Shown here: positions 41,976 to 50,743 of the stretch, piece by piece
Layout of the letters: every line of letters begins with the position of its first letter
Numbering within the stretch: position 1 is the first letter of the stretch
Assembly: GCF_900250115.1 (NCBI RefSeq)
Contig: NZ_LT984803.1
Span: 3,313,583-3,377,582 of the forward strand
DNA from: Cupriavidus taiwanensis
GTDB taxonomy: Bacteria > Pseudomonadota > Gammaproteobacteria > Burkholderiales > Burkholderiaceae
Length of the DNA stretch: 64,000 bases
Direction of reading: 5' to 3'
Translations under genes and position numbers: made by a program
Notes under the pieces: model-generated
Seen by the model: only the letters and a program-made list of their open reading frames with translations
Told to the model about the DNA's origin: nothing
Databases searched by the model: none

Positions 41976-43697
41976 TCACGCCGCGATGCCGGCATTGCCG
42001 TCCATGCCGCGCACGCGTGGCAGGTTCAGCGGGCGCGCGCTGACTTCGCGGGTGCTGCGCAGCCACTGCGCCATCACGTCCCAGATCGGCGCGCCGCCGG
42101 ACTCCCGCGCTTCTTCCGCCACCGGTGCCCAGCCGGCCACCTTGTAGGTCTTGCCTGCCTCCAGCGGCTTGCCCGCAAGGCGCATGTCGGTGATGCGCTT
42201 GCCCATGCCGGCGGTGGGATCGATGGTGTATTGCAGACCGCCGACGCGCACCATGTCGCCGCCCTGCTGGTAGTACGGGTCCGGGTTGAACAGGTTGTCG
42301 GCGACGTCTTCCAGGATGGTCTTGATGGTCGCGCCGCTCATCTGCGTCACCGTGGTGTACGGGTACGTGATGGCGGTCTGGTCCATCAGGTGCTCCATGG
42401 TGATGGCCTGCCCCGGCAGCAGCGTGGTGCCCCAGCGGAAGCCCGGCGAGAAAGCGATCTGCGCGCCCTGGGCCTGCATCAGGCCGTCGAGGATCAGCTG
42501 GTCGAAGGTGCCGTTGAAATTGCCGCGGCGGTACAGCAGGCCGCGGTTGACGGCGAGGACTTCGGACAGCTTCTTTTCATACGGCGCCCGTACCTTGCTG
42601 ATGAGCGCGTCCATGGCCGGGTCGGCCGGCAGGTAGTTGGCGAACACCGGCAGCAGCCGGTAGCGGAAGTCCGCGACCTTGCCGTTTTTCACGTCGAAAT
42701 CGAGCACGCCCAGGAACTTGCCGTTGGAGCCGGCATTGGTCACCAGCGTGGTGCCGCCGGCGTTCTTTACCGCCACCGGGGCGGGCACGCCATCATGGGT
42801 GTGCCCGCCGAGGATGGCGTCGAGCCCGCGCACGCGCGAAGCGAGCTTCAGGTCGACATCCATGCCGTTGTGCGACAGCAGCACCACCGCCTGCGCGCCC
42901 TTGCCGCGCGCGGCGTCGATGACCTGCTGCAGGTTCTCTTCCTGGATGCCGAAGGTCCAGTCCGGCACGAAGTAGCGCGGGTTGGCGATGGGGGTGTACG
43001 GGAACGCCTGGCCGATGATGGCCACCGGCACGCCGTTGATCTCGCGGATCACGTAGGGTTCGAACACCGGGTCGCCGAAATCATTGGTCTTGATGTTTTG
43101 CGCCAGGAACGCGACCTTGCCCTTGAAGTCCTTGTCGACGATCTCCCTGACGCGCTCGGCGCCCAGGGTCATCTCCCAGTGCGGCGTCATCACGTCCACG
43201 CCCAGCGCCAGCGCGGCATCGACCATGTCCTGGCCCTTGGTCCACAGCGCCGTGGCCGAGCCCTGCCAGGTGTCGCCGCCATCCAGCAGCAGCGCACCCG
43301 GGCGGCCGGCCTTGAGCCGCTTCACCAGCGTGGCCAGGTGCGCAAACCCGCCGACCTTGCCGTAGCGGCGCGCCGCCTCGTTGAAATCGAGATAGGTGAA
43401 CGCATGCGCCTGCGCGGTGCCGGGGCGGATGCCGTAATGGCGCAGCAGCGCCTCGCCGACCAGGTGCGGCGGCTTGCCGGCATAGGCGCCGATGCCGAGG
43501 TTGACGTTGGGTTCGCGGAAGTACACCGGCCGCAGCTGCGCATGGCAGTCGGTGAAATGCAGCAGGTGGACGTTGCCGAAGCGCGGCAGGTCGTACATGG
43601 CGTCGGCGGCCTGCGCGGCGTGCGCATCCTGGTGGGGGAACGTCATGCCGCCGGCGCCGGCGATGGCCAGCACCTGCAGGAACTCGCGTCGGTTCAT
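41976..43697 (-). CDS. soxB: Thiosulfohydrolase SoxB
   Basis: 573-residue periplasmic di-manganese enzyme that hydrolyses sulfate from the SoxY-bound thiosulfate adduct. It has a Tat signal (NRREFLQVLAIAGAGG). Metal-binding and catalytic motifs of the 5'-nucleotidase family are present: HLLHFTDCHAQLRP, LLLDGGDTWQGS, LLSHNGMDVDL and ILGGHTHDGVP. The SoxB-typical region around GFRWGTTLLPGQAITMEH is intact. It is the last gene of the minus-strand sox run, 68 bases after the thioredoxin-like gene. The tRNA-Ala gene follows. Confidence 0.96.
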   Translation of the reverse strand: MNRREFLQVLAIAGAGGMTFPHQDAHAAQAADAMYDLPRFGNVHLLHFTDCHAQLRPVYFREPNVNLGIGAYAGKPPHLVGEALLRHYGIRPGTAQAHAFTYLDFNEAARRYGKVGGFAHLATLVKRLKAGRPGALLLDGGDTWQGSATALWTKGQDMVDAALALGVDVMTPHWEMTLGAERVREIVDKDFKGKVAFLAQNIKTNDFGDPVFEPYVIREINGVPVAIIGQAFPYTPIANPRYFVPDWTFGIQEENLQQVIDAARGKGAQAVVLLSHNGMDVDLKLASRVRGLDAILGGHTHDGVPAPVAVKNAGGTTLVTNAGSNGKFLGVLDFDVKNGKVADFRYRLLPVFANYLPADPAMDALISKVRAPYEKKLSEVLAVNRGLLYRRGNFNGTFDQLILDGLMQAQGAQIAFSPGFRWGTTLLPGQAITMEHLMDQTAITYPYTTVTQMSGATIKTILEDVADNLFNPDPYYQQGGDMVRVGGLQYTIDPTAGMGKRITDMRLAGKPLEAGKTYKVAGWAPVAEEARESGGAPIWDVMAQWLRSTREVSARPLNLPRVRGMDGNAGIAA

Positions 43698-43765
43698 GTC
43701 TCTTCCTGTGGATAAGTGCGTGCCGGCGGGCGCGGGGCTGCCGGCATCGCATGGCTATGGCCTGG

Positions 43766-44260
43766 CTATGGCGTGGCGTAGCGCTCCAGCGCGGCCACGT
43801 CGTCTTCGAGCATTTCGCCCACTTCCTTCTGCACCACGCGGCCGCGCGCGTCGATCACGTACAGTTCCGGCAGCCCCTTGCGCTTGCCGAACACCGCCTG
43901 CAGCGCGGGCGAATCCATGGTCGCGGCGAAGGTGTAGCCGCGCTTCTTCATGTAATCGGCAGCCTCGCGCGGGTCCTTGTCGATGCTGATGGCCAGCACC
44001 TGCAGCGGCGTGCCGCGCGTGCGCTCGTACAGCTTCTGCAGGCGCGGGTTCTGCATCGCGCAGAACGGGCACCAGGTGGCCCAGTATTCGACCACCAGCG
44101 GCTTGCCGGCCAGCGCGGCCGCGCTCAGTGTGCGGCCGTCGAGGGTGCGGACCTCGGGCAGGCGCACGGTGTCGCCCACTTCCAGCGCGGCGGCGCCGGC
44201 CGCGGCCAGCATCAGGCCGGCGGCCAGCAGCGCGCGCAGCAGCATGGCGGGCGCGCGCAT
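43766..44260 (-). CDS. TlpA/SoxW-type periplasmic thioredoxin
   Basis: 164-residue exported thiol-disulfide protein. A Sec signal (residues about 1-25, ending AGAAALE) precedes a TlpA-type thioredoxin fold with active site WATWCPFCAMQNP and cis-Pro region LPELYVIDARGR. In sox clusters such proteins (SoxW, SoxS) keep SoxY cysteine reduced or service haem attachment. No membrane electron donor (SoxV/CcdA) is encoded in this window, so its reductant must come from elsewhere. It begins four bases after soxX. Confidence 0.87.
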   Translation of the reverse strand: MRAPAMLLRALLAAGLMLAAAGAAALEVGDTVRLPEVRTLDGRTLSAAALAGKPLVVEYWATWCPFCAMQNPRLQKLYERTRGTPLQVLAISIDKDPREAADYMKKRGYTFAATMDSPALQAVFGKRKGLPELYVIDARGRVVQKEVGEMLEDDVAALERYATP

Positions 44261-44264
44261 CGGC

Positions 44265-44927
44265 TTACTGGTTGACCGGCGAGGCCGGGTCGAGCAGCAG
44301 CGCCATCACGTCGCGGATCTGGGCCTCGGTCAGGATGCCCTTGTGGCCGAAGCGCGGCATGTTGGAGCAGGCGGCGTAGGCGCTGGAGTCCCAGATCTTG
44401 CCCCAGGTGTACTTGATGACCTCCTGCGAGTTGCCGCGCAGCTTGCCGTACTGGTACAGCGACGGACCGATATTGCCGAACGAGATCTCGGCCTTGGTCA
44501 TCTGGTGGCAGGCGTAGCAGTTGCCGCCATTGGTGGCGCCGACCTGGTCGGTGAACTGCATGCCGCGGCCGTTCTGGGCGACCTTTTCGCCTTCCTTCCA
44601 GTCGCCCAGCCATTTGTCGTCGGCCGGGTACTTGATCTGCTTCAGCTCGGCGGCCTCGATCTTCTTCGCCACCTTGGCCGGCACCCGGGTGCGGTCCGGG
44701 TACTCGCTGCAGGCCTGCTGCATGCCGTCCTGGTTCAGCACGCCCTCGACCGTGACCGGGCCGCGCGACGAGAACGAGTCCTCGATCAGGTGCTTCATGT
44801 CGGCGCCGCTGACGGCGGCCGGCTTGCCCTTGGCGGGGCGGGTCTTGGCGCTGTCCTGTGCGTGGGCGCCGGTTGCCAGCAGGGCGGCCAGGGCCGCGAC
44901 GGCCACTGCCTTGGTATGTCGTTGCAT
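44265..44927 (-). CDS. soxX: SoxX, c-type cytochrome subunit of SoxAX
   Basis: 220-residue periplasmic monohaem cytochrome. A Sec signal ends at ATGAHAQD. The single haem site is NCYACHQ, with candidate axial Met in SNMPRFGHKG. An N-terminal extension of about 90 residues contains MQQACSEYPDRTRVP and is typical of the longer SoxX proteins. With SoxA it forms the enzyme that joins thiosulfate to the SoxY cysteine. It follows soxA by 19 bases and is nearly contiguous with the thioredoxin gene. Confidence 0.94.
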   Translation of the reverse strand: MQRHTKAVAVAALAALLATGAHAQDSAKTRPAKGKPAAVSGADMKHLIEDSFSSRGPVTVEGVLNQDGMQQACSEYPDRTRVPAKVAKKIEAAELKQIKYPADDKWLGDWKEGEKVAQNGRGMQFTDQVGATNGGNCYACHQMTKAEISFGNIGPSLYQYGKLRGNSQEVIKYTWGKIWDSSAYAACSNMPRFGHKGILTEAQIRDVMALLLDPASPVNQ

Positions 44928-44946
44928 GTTGTCTCTCCCGTACTGG

Positions 44947-45774
44947 TCAGCGCTTCATCGCCGGGCCGTCGTAGGTGCCGCCGTTGGCATTCTTCGCCAA
45001 GAACATGGTCAGCGCGGTGATCACGTCGGAGCCATAGGCGGGTTCGGGAAAGCGCTGCTGGCGCAGGCAGTCGTACAGGCGGTGCTGCATGGTGCGGACC
45101 TCGCCCTGCGACACGCGATACGCCGGCCAGGTGGTGTAGGCCGCCTGCGCGCCCTTGTCGGTCAGCAGGTTGGGCAGGTCCTGCAGGCGGATGCGCTGAC
45201 CGTCCACCGCATGGCAGGTGGCGCAGGCAAAGTCATAGGCGCCGCCGCGGTAGAAGAACATTTTCTCGCCCAGCGCATAGGTGCGCTTTTCTTCCGGATG
45301 GCTGAGCTGCACGTTCATCTTCACGCCGCGCGACTCGCCGGTCAGGTAGGCCACTAGGCGCTCGATCTCGGACGGCTTGCCCGACGACGAGAACGGGTTT
45401 TTGGTGGCTTCTTCCCGGTTCAGCCCCTGCAGCGTCATGCGGCAGTGGGCCAGCCGCTGCTCCAGGTCCATCACCTTGTTGGTGTCCTTGAAGTAGCGCG
45501 GCAGCTCGGCGTAGGCGCCCTTGGTCACGCCCGGGCCCTTGCCCAGGTCGCATTGCTCGAGCGAGGCGTTCTTCGGACCCGCGGGCTTTTTCCACAGCTC
45601 TTCGCCGGCGGCTTCCCACAGCTCGGCGGGATTGCCTTCGGCCAGCATCTGGCGGTATTTGGCGATTTCGTCGGCAGTGCTGCCCTGCGCGTGCACGGCG
45701 GCAGCGGCTGCGGCCGCCGCGGTGGCGGCCAGCGCCAGCGCAGCGCGCCGGGCCAGGCTTCGGATCGGTTTCAT
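44947..45774 (-). CDS. soxA: SoxA, catalytic cytochrome subunit of SoxAX (monohaem type)
   Basis: 275-residue periplasmic protein with a Sec signal (Ala-rich, ending AVHAQG). Only one CxxCH haem site is present (FACATCHAVDG). The first haem site of dihaem SoxA is replaced by lone cysteines in LEQCDLGKG and LAHCRMTLQ, probably a disulfide, as in known monohaem SoxA. The active-site Cys ligand is in RLYDCLRQQRFPEPAYGSD. ATG at 45774 starts the signal peptide; the upstream in-frame extension is non-coding in character. Partner of SoxX, whose gene follows. Confidence 0.94.
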   Translation of the reverse strand: MKPIRSLARRAALALAATAAAAAAAAVHAQGSTADEIAKYRQMLAEGNPAELWEAAGEELWKKPAGPKNASLEQCDLGKGPGVTKGAYAELPRYFKDTNKVMDLEQRLAHCRMTLQGLNREEATKNPFSSSGKPSEIERLVAYLTGESRGVKMNVQLSHPEEKRTYALGEKMFFYRGGAYDFACATCHAVDGQRIRLQDLPNLLTDKGAQAAYTTWPAYRVSQGEVRTMQHRLYDCLRQQRFPEPAYGSDVITALTMFLAKNANGGTYDGPAMKR

Positions 45775-45855
45775 GGGGCTTCTCCTCGCGGCCGCGCCTT
45801 GCGTGACGGGCCGTTTCTTCTGTCTTGTCTTGCCGTCGGGCCGCGCCAACCCGGC

Positions 45856-46320
45856 TCAGGGCTTGATATAGGCGTAGCCTTCCTCGGCCTGCAGGCGCGC
45901 GATCTCGACCACGCCGGCCTGGACCACCTTGGCTTCCATCAACAGCTGCGCTTCACTGATCTTGCGCGCGGTCAGCGTATTGCGACACACGCGGAACTCC
46001 ACGCCGTCGGCGGCCAGCGCGCCCACCGGGCTTTCGAAGCTGTTGCCGCGCGCGTCCTTGGCGCCGTCGACCAGGAAGTCAACGCCGTAGCCGAACGCGA
46101 CCACCACGATCTTGGTGCCGGGGGCGCCATTCAGGTGGTTGCGCAGGTTGCCCATCGCGCGCACCGCCTGGTCGACGCCCTCCGACAGCTGGTACACCAC
46201 CTTCACGCGCCCGCCCTTGCCCGCCCCGGCCGGCGCCGGCTGGCCGGACTGTGCCGAGGCCTTCGCCGCCAGGCCGATGGCGGCCAGGGCCGCCGATGCT
46301 CGAATAAATGCTCGCCGCAT
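45856..46320 (-). CDS. Exported DsrE-family protein of the sox cluster
   Basis: 154-residue protein with a signal peptide (MRRAFIRASAALAAIGLAA, cleavage near ASAQS). A single DsrE/DsrF-like domain follows, with the core KVVYQLSEGVDQAVRAMGNL and GVEFRVCRNTL. The conserved Cys in this last motif sits where DsrE-type sulfur carriers hold persulfide. Found between soxZ and soxA. A periplasmic role in handling sulfane sulfur is inferred from family and place. Confidence 0.85.
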   Translation of the reverse strand: MRRAFIRASAALAAIGLAAKASAQSGQPAPAGAGKGGRVKVVYQLSEGVDQAVRAMGNLRNHLNGAPGTKIVVVAFGYGVDFLVDGAKDARGNSFESPVGALAADGVEFRVCRNTLTARKISEAQLLMEAKVVQAGVVEIARLQAEEGYAYIKP

Positions 46321-46418
46321 AATGCTCCTTCGGGCCGGGTCCGTCCCGGCATTCCGCCCCGAACCTTAGCAGAGGACAGCGCGGCGTGCCGGCGGCATGC
46401 AGCCGTGGCCGGGCAGCC

Positions 46419-46730
46419 TCAGGCGATGGTGGCCTCGTCGGTGCGCTTGTCGCCCTTGTTGTCGGTCCAGGTCACGGCCACCTTGTCGCCCTTGGCGCCG
46501 CCCTTGAACTTGAAATTCAGGAACGGGTCCTTGGATACCGCCGGGCCGAACTGGGCGCGGAACACTTCCTTGCCCTTGCACTGGGCGCTCACGGTCTGGA
46601 TATGCCAGGCCGGGACGACCTTGCCGGACGCGTCCTTGCGCTGGCCGGTCTCCATGTCGTGCTTCATCAGAATCTTGACGTCCACCACGCCGCCGTTTTC
46701 GGTGGCGCGTACGCGCATCGGGTCTGCCAT
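46419..46730 (-). CDS. soxZ: SoxZ, sulfur-carrier partner
   Basis: 103-residue protein without a signal peptide, exported together with SoxY. It contains the SoxZ pattern RVRATENGGVVDVKILMKHD, PAWHIQTVSAQCKGKEVF and the beta-sandwich end DKVAVTWTDNKGD. It binds SoxY and stabilises the carrier arm. It starts 48 bases after soxY. Confidence 0.95.
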   Translation of the reverse strand: MADPMRVRATENGGVVDVKILMKHDMETGQRKDASGKVVPAWHIQTVSAQCKGKEVFRAQFGPAVSKDPFLNFKFKGGAKGDKVAVTWTDNKGDKRTDEATIA

Positions 46731-46778
46731 GTGTTTCTCCTGTTGCAGTTTGGCGGGAATCTCGGTCCGGGCGCGGCG

Positions 46779-47234
46779 TCAGCCGCCGCAGCCGCCCAGC
46801 GTGACCTTGATTTCCTTCGATGCCACGTACCACTTGCCGCCCGCCTTGACGGCGGCGTGCACCACCGAGGTCTGGCCCATCTTCACGCGCGTGGAGACGA
46901 ACGGCTCGGTGCCGGCCGGGATGATGAAGTCGGCGGCCAGGGTGTTGGGGTTCTTTTCCACCAGGATCGCGATCTGCTCGGTATCCGGCAGGGTGCTGGT
47001 CACGGCCACCGGCACCACGGCGCCGTTCTCGGCGATATCGGGCGCGGTAAAGGTGATGGCGGTGCTTTTCTCGGTGCCGCTGCCGCCGAGGGCCTTGATC
47101 ACGTCGGCAACGCTCTTGCCGTCAAAGGCGTTCTTGTTCCACTCGGCCGCCTGCGCTTCGCTGATCAGGCCGGTGGCGGCCATCAGCGACAGGACAGCGG
47201 TGACCAGCAGCACTTCTCGTCGTTTGGAATTCAT
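46779..47234 (-). CDS. soxY: SoxY, substrate-carrying protein
   Basis: 151-residue periplasmic protein. A twin-arginine-like signal (SKRREVLLVTAVLSL) ends near EAQAAEW. The C-terminus KVTLGGCGG is the flexible swinging arm whose Cys carries all thiosulfate intermediates. ATG at 47234 starts the signal peptide; upstream in-frame sequence is discarded. Paired with soxZ immediately downstream. Confidence 0.96.
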   Translation of the reverse strand: MNSKRREVLLVTAVLSLMAATGLISEAQAAEWNKNAFDGKSVADVIKALGGSGTEKSTAITFTAPDIAENGAVVPVAVTSTLPDTEQIAILVEKNPNTLAADFIIPAGTEPFVSTRVKMGQTSVVHAAVKAGGKWYVASKEIKVTLGGCGG

Positions 47235-47390
47235 TGCTTGCTCTCCGGCTACTCCGTTCCAGTCGGTCGTGGACCGTTTCAGGGGTGTTGCTTGCGGCCG
47301 GTACATGGCCGGCCGCTGGTTGTCCCAGGCCGCGCGGCATTCACCGCCCGGCCCGGTGCATCGGCGGACTGCCCGCTGTGGCAGTCGGTC

Positions 47391-47717
47391 TTACTTGGCG
47401 GGGGCGCCTGCCAGCACCCACTCCACCACGGTCTTCAGGTCGGCGTCGCTGAGGGCGGCGTTGGCCGGCATCGGCACCGGGCCCCACACGCCCGAGCCAC
47501 CGCTCTTGACCTTCTTGCTCAGGGTCGCCAGGGCGTTCTTGTCGCCCTTGTACTTGGCCGCCACTTCCTTGTAGGACGGGCCGACCAGCTTCTTGTCGAC
47601 CTGGTGGCAACCCATGCAGGCGTTCTTGTTGGCGATCTCCTGTGCCTTGGCGGCATCGACCGCGTGGGCCGATGCGGCGGCGCCCAGCATCAGCGCTGCG
47701 ATGACAAACTGCTTCAT
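47391..47717 (-). CDS. Class I cytochrome c of the sox cluster (c551-like)
   Basis: 108-residue periplasmic cytochrome with a Sec signal (ending ASAHAVD) and one haem site (ACMGCHQVDKKLVGPS). The axial Met is in GPVPMPANA. The sequence closely parallels the C-terminal haem domain of the upstream SoxD (shared KLVGPS, AKYKG, KVK-GG-G-WG-VPMP and the closing V-W-L pattern). This suggests a duplicated domain now free to shuttle electrons from SoxCD or SoxAX to the oxidase. It lies between soxD (118-base gap) and soxY (156-base gap). Confidence 0.9.
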   Translation of the reverse strand: MKQFVIAALMLGAAASAHAVDAAKAQEIANKNACMGCHQVDKKLVGPSYKEVAAKYKGDKNALATLSKKVKSGGSGVWGPVPMPANAALSDADLKTVVEWVLAGAPAK

Positions 47718-47835
47718 TGTTAAGCTCTCCAAGCTCTGTAAAGCCGTGGGGACGGCAAAGGCCGCGCGGGCCGTGCTGCAATGGCCTGGCGGCACACACT
47801 GGCCGCCGCCCGGGGGCACTGCGGCGGCCAGTCCG

Positions 47836-48870
47836 CTATTTTGCCTCAAGAATCCAGCCCACCATGGCCTGCACGTCCGAATCGGGGATTTGCGGCTGCG
47901 GCGGCATCGGCACGGCGCCCCACGCGCCCTGCCCGCCCGCCTTGACCTTGCGCGCCAGTGCCGCATGCGCATCCTGCCCCTTGTACTTGCCCGCGATGTC
48001 GGCGAACGACGGCCCCACCAGCTTGCGGTCCATCGCGTGGCAGGCCACGCACTGGTATTGGCTGGCCAGGCGCGCGCCGGGCGCGGGCGCCGCGGCGGCC
48101 ACGGCGCCGCCGCCTGGCCTGGCCGTGGCTGCGGCGATGCCGCGCACCGGGCCGAACCCGCGCTGCTGCTGCGCCAGGTCGCCATGGGCGTCGCGGGCAT
48201 AGTCAGGCATCGACGAGGCGATCGCGACCTGGTCGGCGCAGCGCGACATGCACGCGGTGTTGCGGGTATCCGGGCGGCCGCGCCCCGGCCACAGGCCGTG
48301 GTCGATGGTCATGCCGGCGCGGTTGGGCATGCGCCGCTGGACCTCGGCGATATTGGCGTCGGACAGCGCAAAGTCGGCCGGCACGATCTCGCCCAGGTGG
48401 AGCAGGTAGGCGGTGACCGCATAGACCTCGTTCACGCTCAGGCTCTTGGGCGCGTTCCAAGGCATCGCGCGATGGATGTAGTCCCACAGCGTGCTGACGG
48501 TGCTGACCTTCATCAGCGTGGTGCGGTACGGCTGGTTGCCGGTCATGCCGGCGACGCGTCCGCGCCGGATGTCCTGGGCAGTGGTGCCGCCGACCAGTGG
48601 CGTGAAGACTTCGTTGGATTCGCCGAAGTCGCCGTGGCACGACGCGCACTTGCCGTCCCACACCTGCTGCCCCTGCGCGACGGTGCCGCTGCCCCTGGGC
48701 AGGCCCTTGAAGTCCGGGCGCACGTCGATGTCCCACGCGGCCACCTCCGCCGGCGTGGCGGTGCGGCCGAGTGCCGCACGCGCTTCATCCGTGCCGGCTG
48801 CCGCCGGTGCGGCGGCGCCGGCCGCCAGCAGCAGCGCGGCGGCGACCCTGAGCTCAACCCACATGGACAT
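47836..48870 (-). CDS. soxD: SoxD, dihaem cytochrome subunit of sulfane dehydrogenase SoxCD
   Basis: 344-residue periplasmic protein. A Sec signal (ending APAAAGTD) is followed by an N-terminal cytochrome domain with KCASCHGDFGES and a Cys pair in NTACMSRCADQ. An Ala/Pro-rich linker precedes a C-terminal haem domain with QCVACHAMDRKLVGPS and axial Met in AVPMPPQP. It receives electrons from the molybdenum subunit SoxC. Its start overlaps the soxC end by 17 bases. Two start codons lie two residues apart. Confidence 0.94.
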   Translation of the reverse strand: MSMWVELRVAAALLLAAGAAAPAAAGTDEARAALGRTATPAEVAAWDIDVRPDFKGLPRGSGTVAQGQQVWDGKCASCHGDFGESNEVFTPLVGGTTAQDIRRGRVAGMTGNQPYRTTLMKVSTVSTLWDYIHRAMPWNAPKSLSVNEVYAVTAYLLHLGEIVPADFALSDANIAEVQRRMPNRAGMTIDHGLWPGRGRPDTRNTACMSRCADQVAIASSMPDYARDAHGDLAQQQRGFGPVRGIAAATARPGGGAVAAAAPAPGARLASQYQCVACHAMDRKLVGPSFADIAGKYKGQDAHAALARKVKAGGQGAWGAVPMPPQPQIPDSDVQAMVGWILEAK

Positions 48871-50203
48871 TGGTCACCTCGCCGCCGGCCGCCACCTGCC
48901 AGCTCTGGATCGCGTTGTTGTGATAGATCGAGCGCGTGCCGCGCACCGCGCGCAGCTGCCCCAGCTGCGGTTGCACGTAGCCGGTCTCGTCGATGGCGCG
49001 GCTTTGCAGGATGGCCGGGCCGCCGTCCCAGACCCAGTCCAGGTTGAAGCGGGTCAGGCACTTGGACAGCACCGGCGCTTCCAGCCGCGCGGTGCGCCAG
49101 TTGCGCCCGCCGTCGGTCGAGACATCGACCCGCCTGATGCGTCCGCGCCCGGACCACGCCAGCCCGCTGATGTTGTAGAAGCCCTTGCCCACCAGTTGCT
49201 GGCCGCCCGACGGCGTGGTGATGACCGACTTGCATTCCTGGATCGAGGTGTACTGGCGCAGCTTGCCGTCGGGCATCATGTCGACGTAGTGGATGGTCTC
49301 GTCCTTGGCATTCCAGGGCTGGTCGCCCAGTTCCAGCCGGCGCAACCACTTGACCCACGACACGCCCTGCACGCCCGGCACCACCAGCCGCAGCGGATAA
49401 CCATTCTCGGGCCGCAGCATCTCGCCGTTCATGCCCCAGGCGACGATGATCTCGTCGGCCAGCTCCATCGGGATGGTGCGGGTCATCGACGAGCCGTCGC
49501 CGCCCTCGGCCAGCAGGTAGCGGCCGCGGCGCAGGTCGGCGCCGGCGTCGTCCAGCAGCACCCGCAGCGGCACCCCGGTGAATTCGCAGCACGACAGCAT
49601 GCCGTGGGTGTATTGCACCGTCGGCACCGCGACGTTGCCCCACTCCATGCCGGTGTTGGCGCCGCATTCAATGAAGTGCATGCGCGACACCGCCGGCAGG
49701 CGCATCAGGTCGTCCATGGTGTAGACCCGCGGCGTGCGCACCAGCCCGTTGATCATCAGGCGATGGCGCGCCGGGTCGAGATCGTGCCAGCCCTGGTGGT
49801 GGCGCTCGAAGTGCAGGCCGTTGGGCGTGATGATGCCGAAGAAGCCCTGCAGCGGCGCGAACGCCACCGAGGCCGCCGACACCCGGGTCAGGCCGGGCGA
49901 TTCGCGCCGGATCAGGCTTTTTTCATGGACCGAGGGCTGGCCATAGGGGCGCGCGGCCACCGGCTGTCCGAGCGACGTGGCCCAGGGCTGCGGCTGCAGG
50001 ATGGCGGCATCGCCGTCCGCGGCCAGCGCGTGCCGGCCCGCCGCGGCCGCGGCAATGCCGGCGGCGGCGCCGAGGAAGCTCTTGCGCAGAAAGTCGCGCC
50101 GCGGCGCGTCCAGGCCGTGCCGGCCGATGTCCTGCTGCAGCGATGCGCTGACGAAGTGCTCGGGCGCGGGCACGATGCGCCCGGGCCGGTTCCGTTCCTG
50201 CAA
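48854..50203 (-). CDS. soxC: SoxC, molybdenum subunit of sulfane dehydrogenase SoxCD
   Basis: 449-residue protein of the sulfite-oxidase family. A Tat signal (RRDFLRKSFLGAAAGIAAAA, from residue 35) comes after an unusually long basic lead. The molybdenum-ligating Cys is in MLSCCEFTGVPLR, with FIECGANTGMEWGN and YPLRLVVPGVQGVSWVKW of the cofactor domain. A C-terminal dimerisation domain includes RRVDVSTDGGRNWRTARLE. It removes six electrons from SoxY-bound sulfane sulfur. First structural gene after soxR (117-base gap). Confidence 0.95.
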   Translation of the reverse strand: MQERNRPGRIVPAPEHFVSASLQQDIGRHGLDAPRRDFLRKSFLGAAAGIAAAAAGRHALAADGDAAILQPQPWATSLGQPVAARPYGQPSVHEKSLIRRESPGLTRVSAASVAFAPLQGFFGIITPNGLHFERHHQGWHDLDPARHRLMINGLVRTPRVYTMDDLMRLPAVSRMHFIECGANTGMEWGNVAVPTVQYTHGMLSCCEFTGVPLRVLLDDAGADLRRGRYLLAEGGDGSSMTRTIPMELADEIIVAWGMNGEMLRPENGYPLRLVVPGVQGVSWVKWLRRLELGDQPWNAKDETIHYVDMMPDGKLRQYTSIQECKSVITTPSGGQQLVGKGFYNISGLAWSGRGRIRRVDVSTDGGRNWRTARLEAPVLSKCLTRFNLDWVWDGGPAILQSRAIDETGYVQPQLGQLRAVRGTRSIYHNNAIQSWQVAAGGEVTNVHVG

Positions 50204-50320
50204 TGCGGTCTCCTCCGGCGCGCTCGCCCCGGTCGGTCAGACCGGTCGGCGTGCCTGTTGTACAGGGCGCTGCCACGGGTGCGGCGCCGCCGTTTGCTGC
50301 CGGAAGAGTGGTGGCGCGGC

Positions 50321-50704
50321 TTAGCCCGCGCTGCGCCGCCGGCGCGCCGGGGCCTCCGGCGCGGGCTGTGCCATGAAGCGGTCGACCACGCCGGAGGGCA
50401 AGGCGTTGTCCTCCAGCCGGCTCGCCACCTGCACGCAGACCGTGCGGCACAGCTCGATCACGCTTTCGTCCGCAATGGCGTAGAACACCAGGTTCGCCTC
50501 CTTGCGGCGCGACAGCACGCCCGAGCGGTACATCGCGTTGAGATGCCGCGACACGTTGGTCTGGGACGAACCCACCGTCTCGACCACCGTGCTGACCGGC
50601 TTCTCGCCATCGCACAAGGCGTGCAGGATCTTCAGCCGCGTCGGCTCCGCCAGCAGGCTGAAGTAACCCGATACCTTTTCGAACACGCGATCCAGCTCTT
50701 CCAT
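50321..50704 (-). CDS. soxR: ArsR-family sulfur-responsive repressor SoxR
   Basis: 127-residue winged-helix repressor from ATG 50704. The DNA-binding region includes LAEPTRLKILHALCDGEKPV and SQTNVSRHLNAMYRSGVLSRR. One Cys follows the second helix (HALCDGE) and two more lie in the last helix (LCRTVCVQ). This placement matches the dithiol pair of the persulfide sensors SqrR, BigR and SoxR. An in-frame ATG at 50755 would add 17 residues but would put an operator-like inverted repeat inside the gene. The later start leaves that repeat in the promoter, so it is preferred. It probably represses the sox genes and itself until persulfide forms. Confidence 0.85.
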   Translation of the reverse strand: MEELDRVFEKVSGYFSLLAEPTRLKILHALCDGEKPVSTVVETVGSSQTNVSRHLNAMYRSGVLSRRKEANLVFYAIADESVIELCRTVCVQVASRLEDNALPSGVVDRFMAQPAPEAPARRRRSAG

Positions 50705-50721
50705 GCCGTCCAATATATTCG

Positions 50722-50743
50722 TATATGCGTGAATGCGCATATA
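50722..50743 (-). promoter_or_regulatory. Putative SoxR operator
   Basis: Perfect 8-base inverted repeat TATATGCG and CGCATATA with a six-base spacer, in an AT-rich patch just upstream of the chosen soxR start. Its size fits an ArsR-family operator. It should be the autoregulatory site. Confidence 0.65.
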
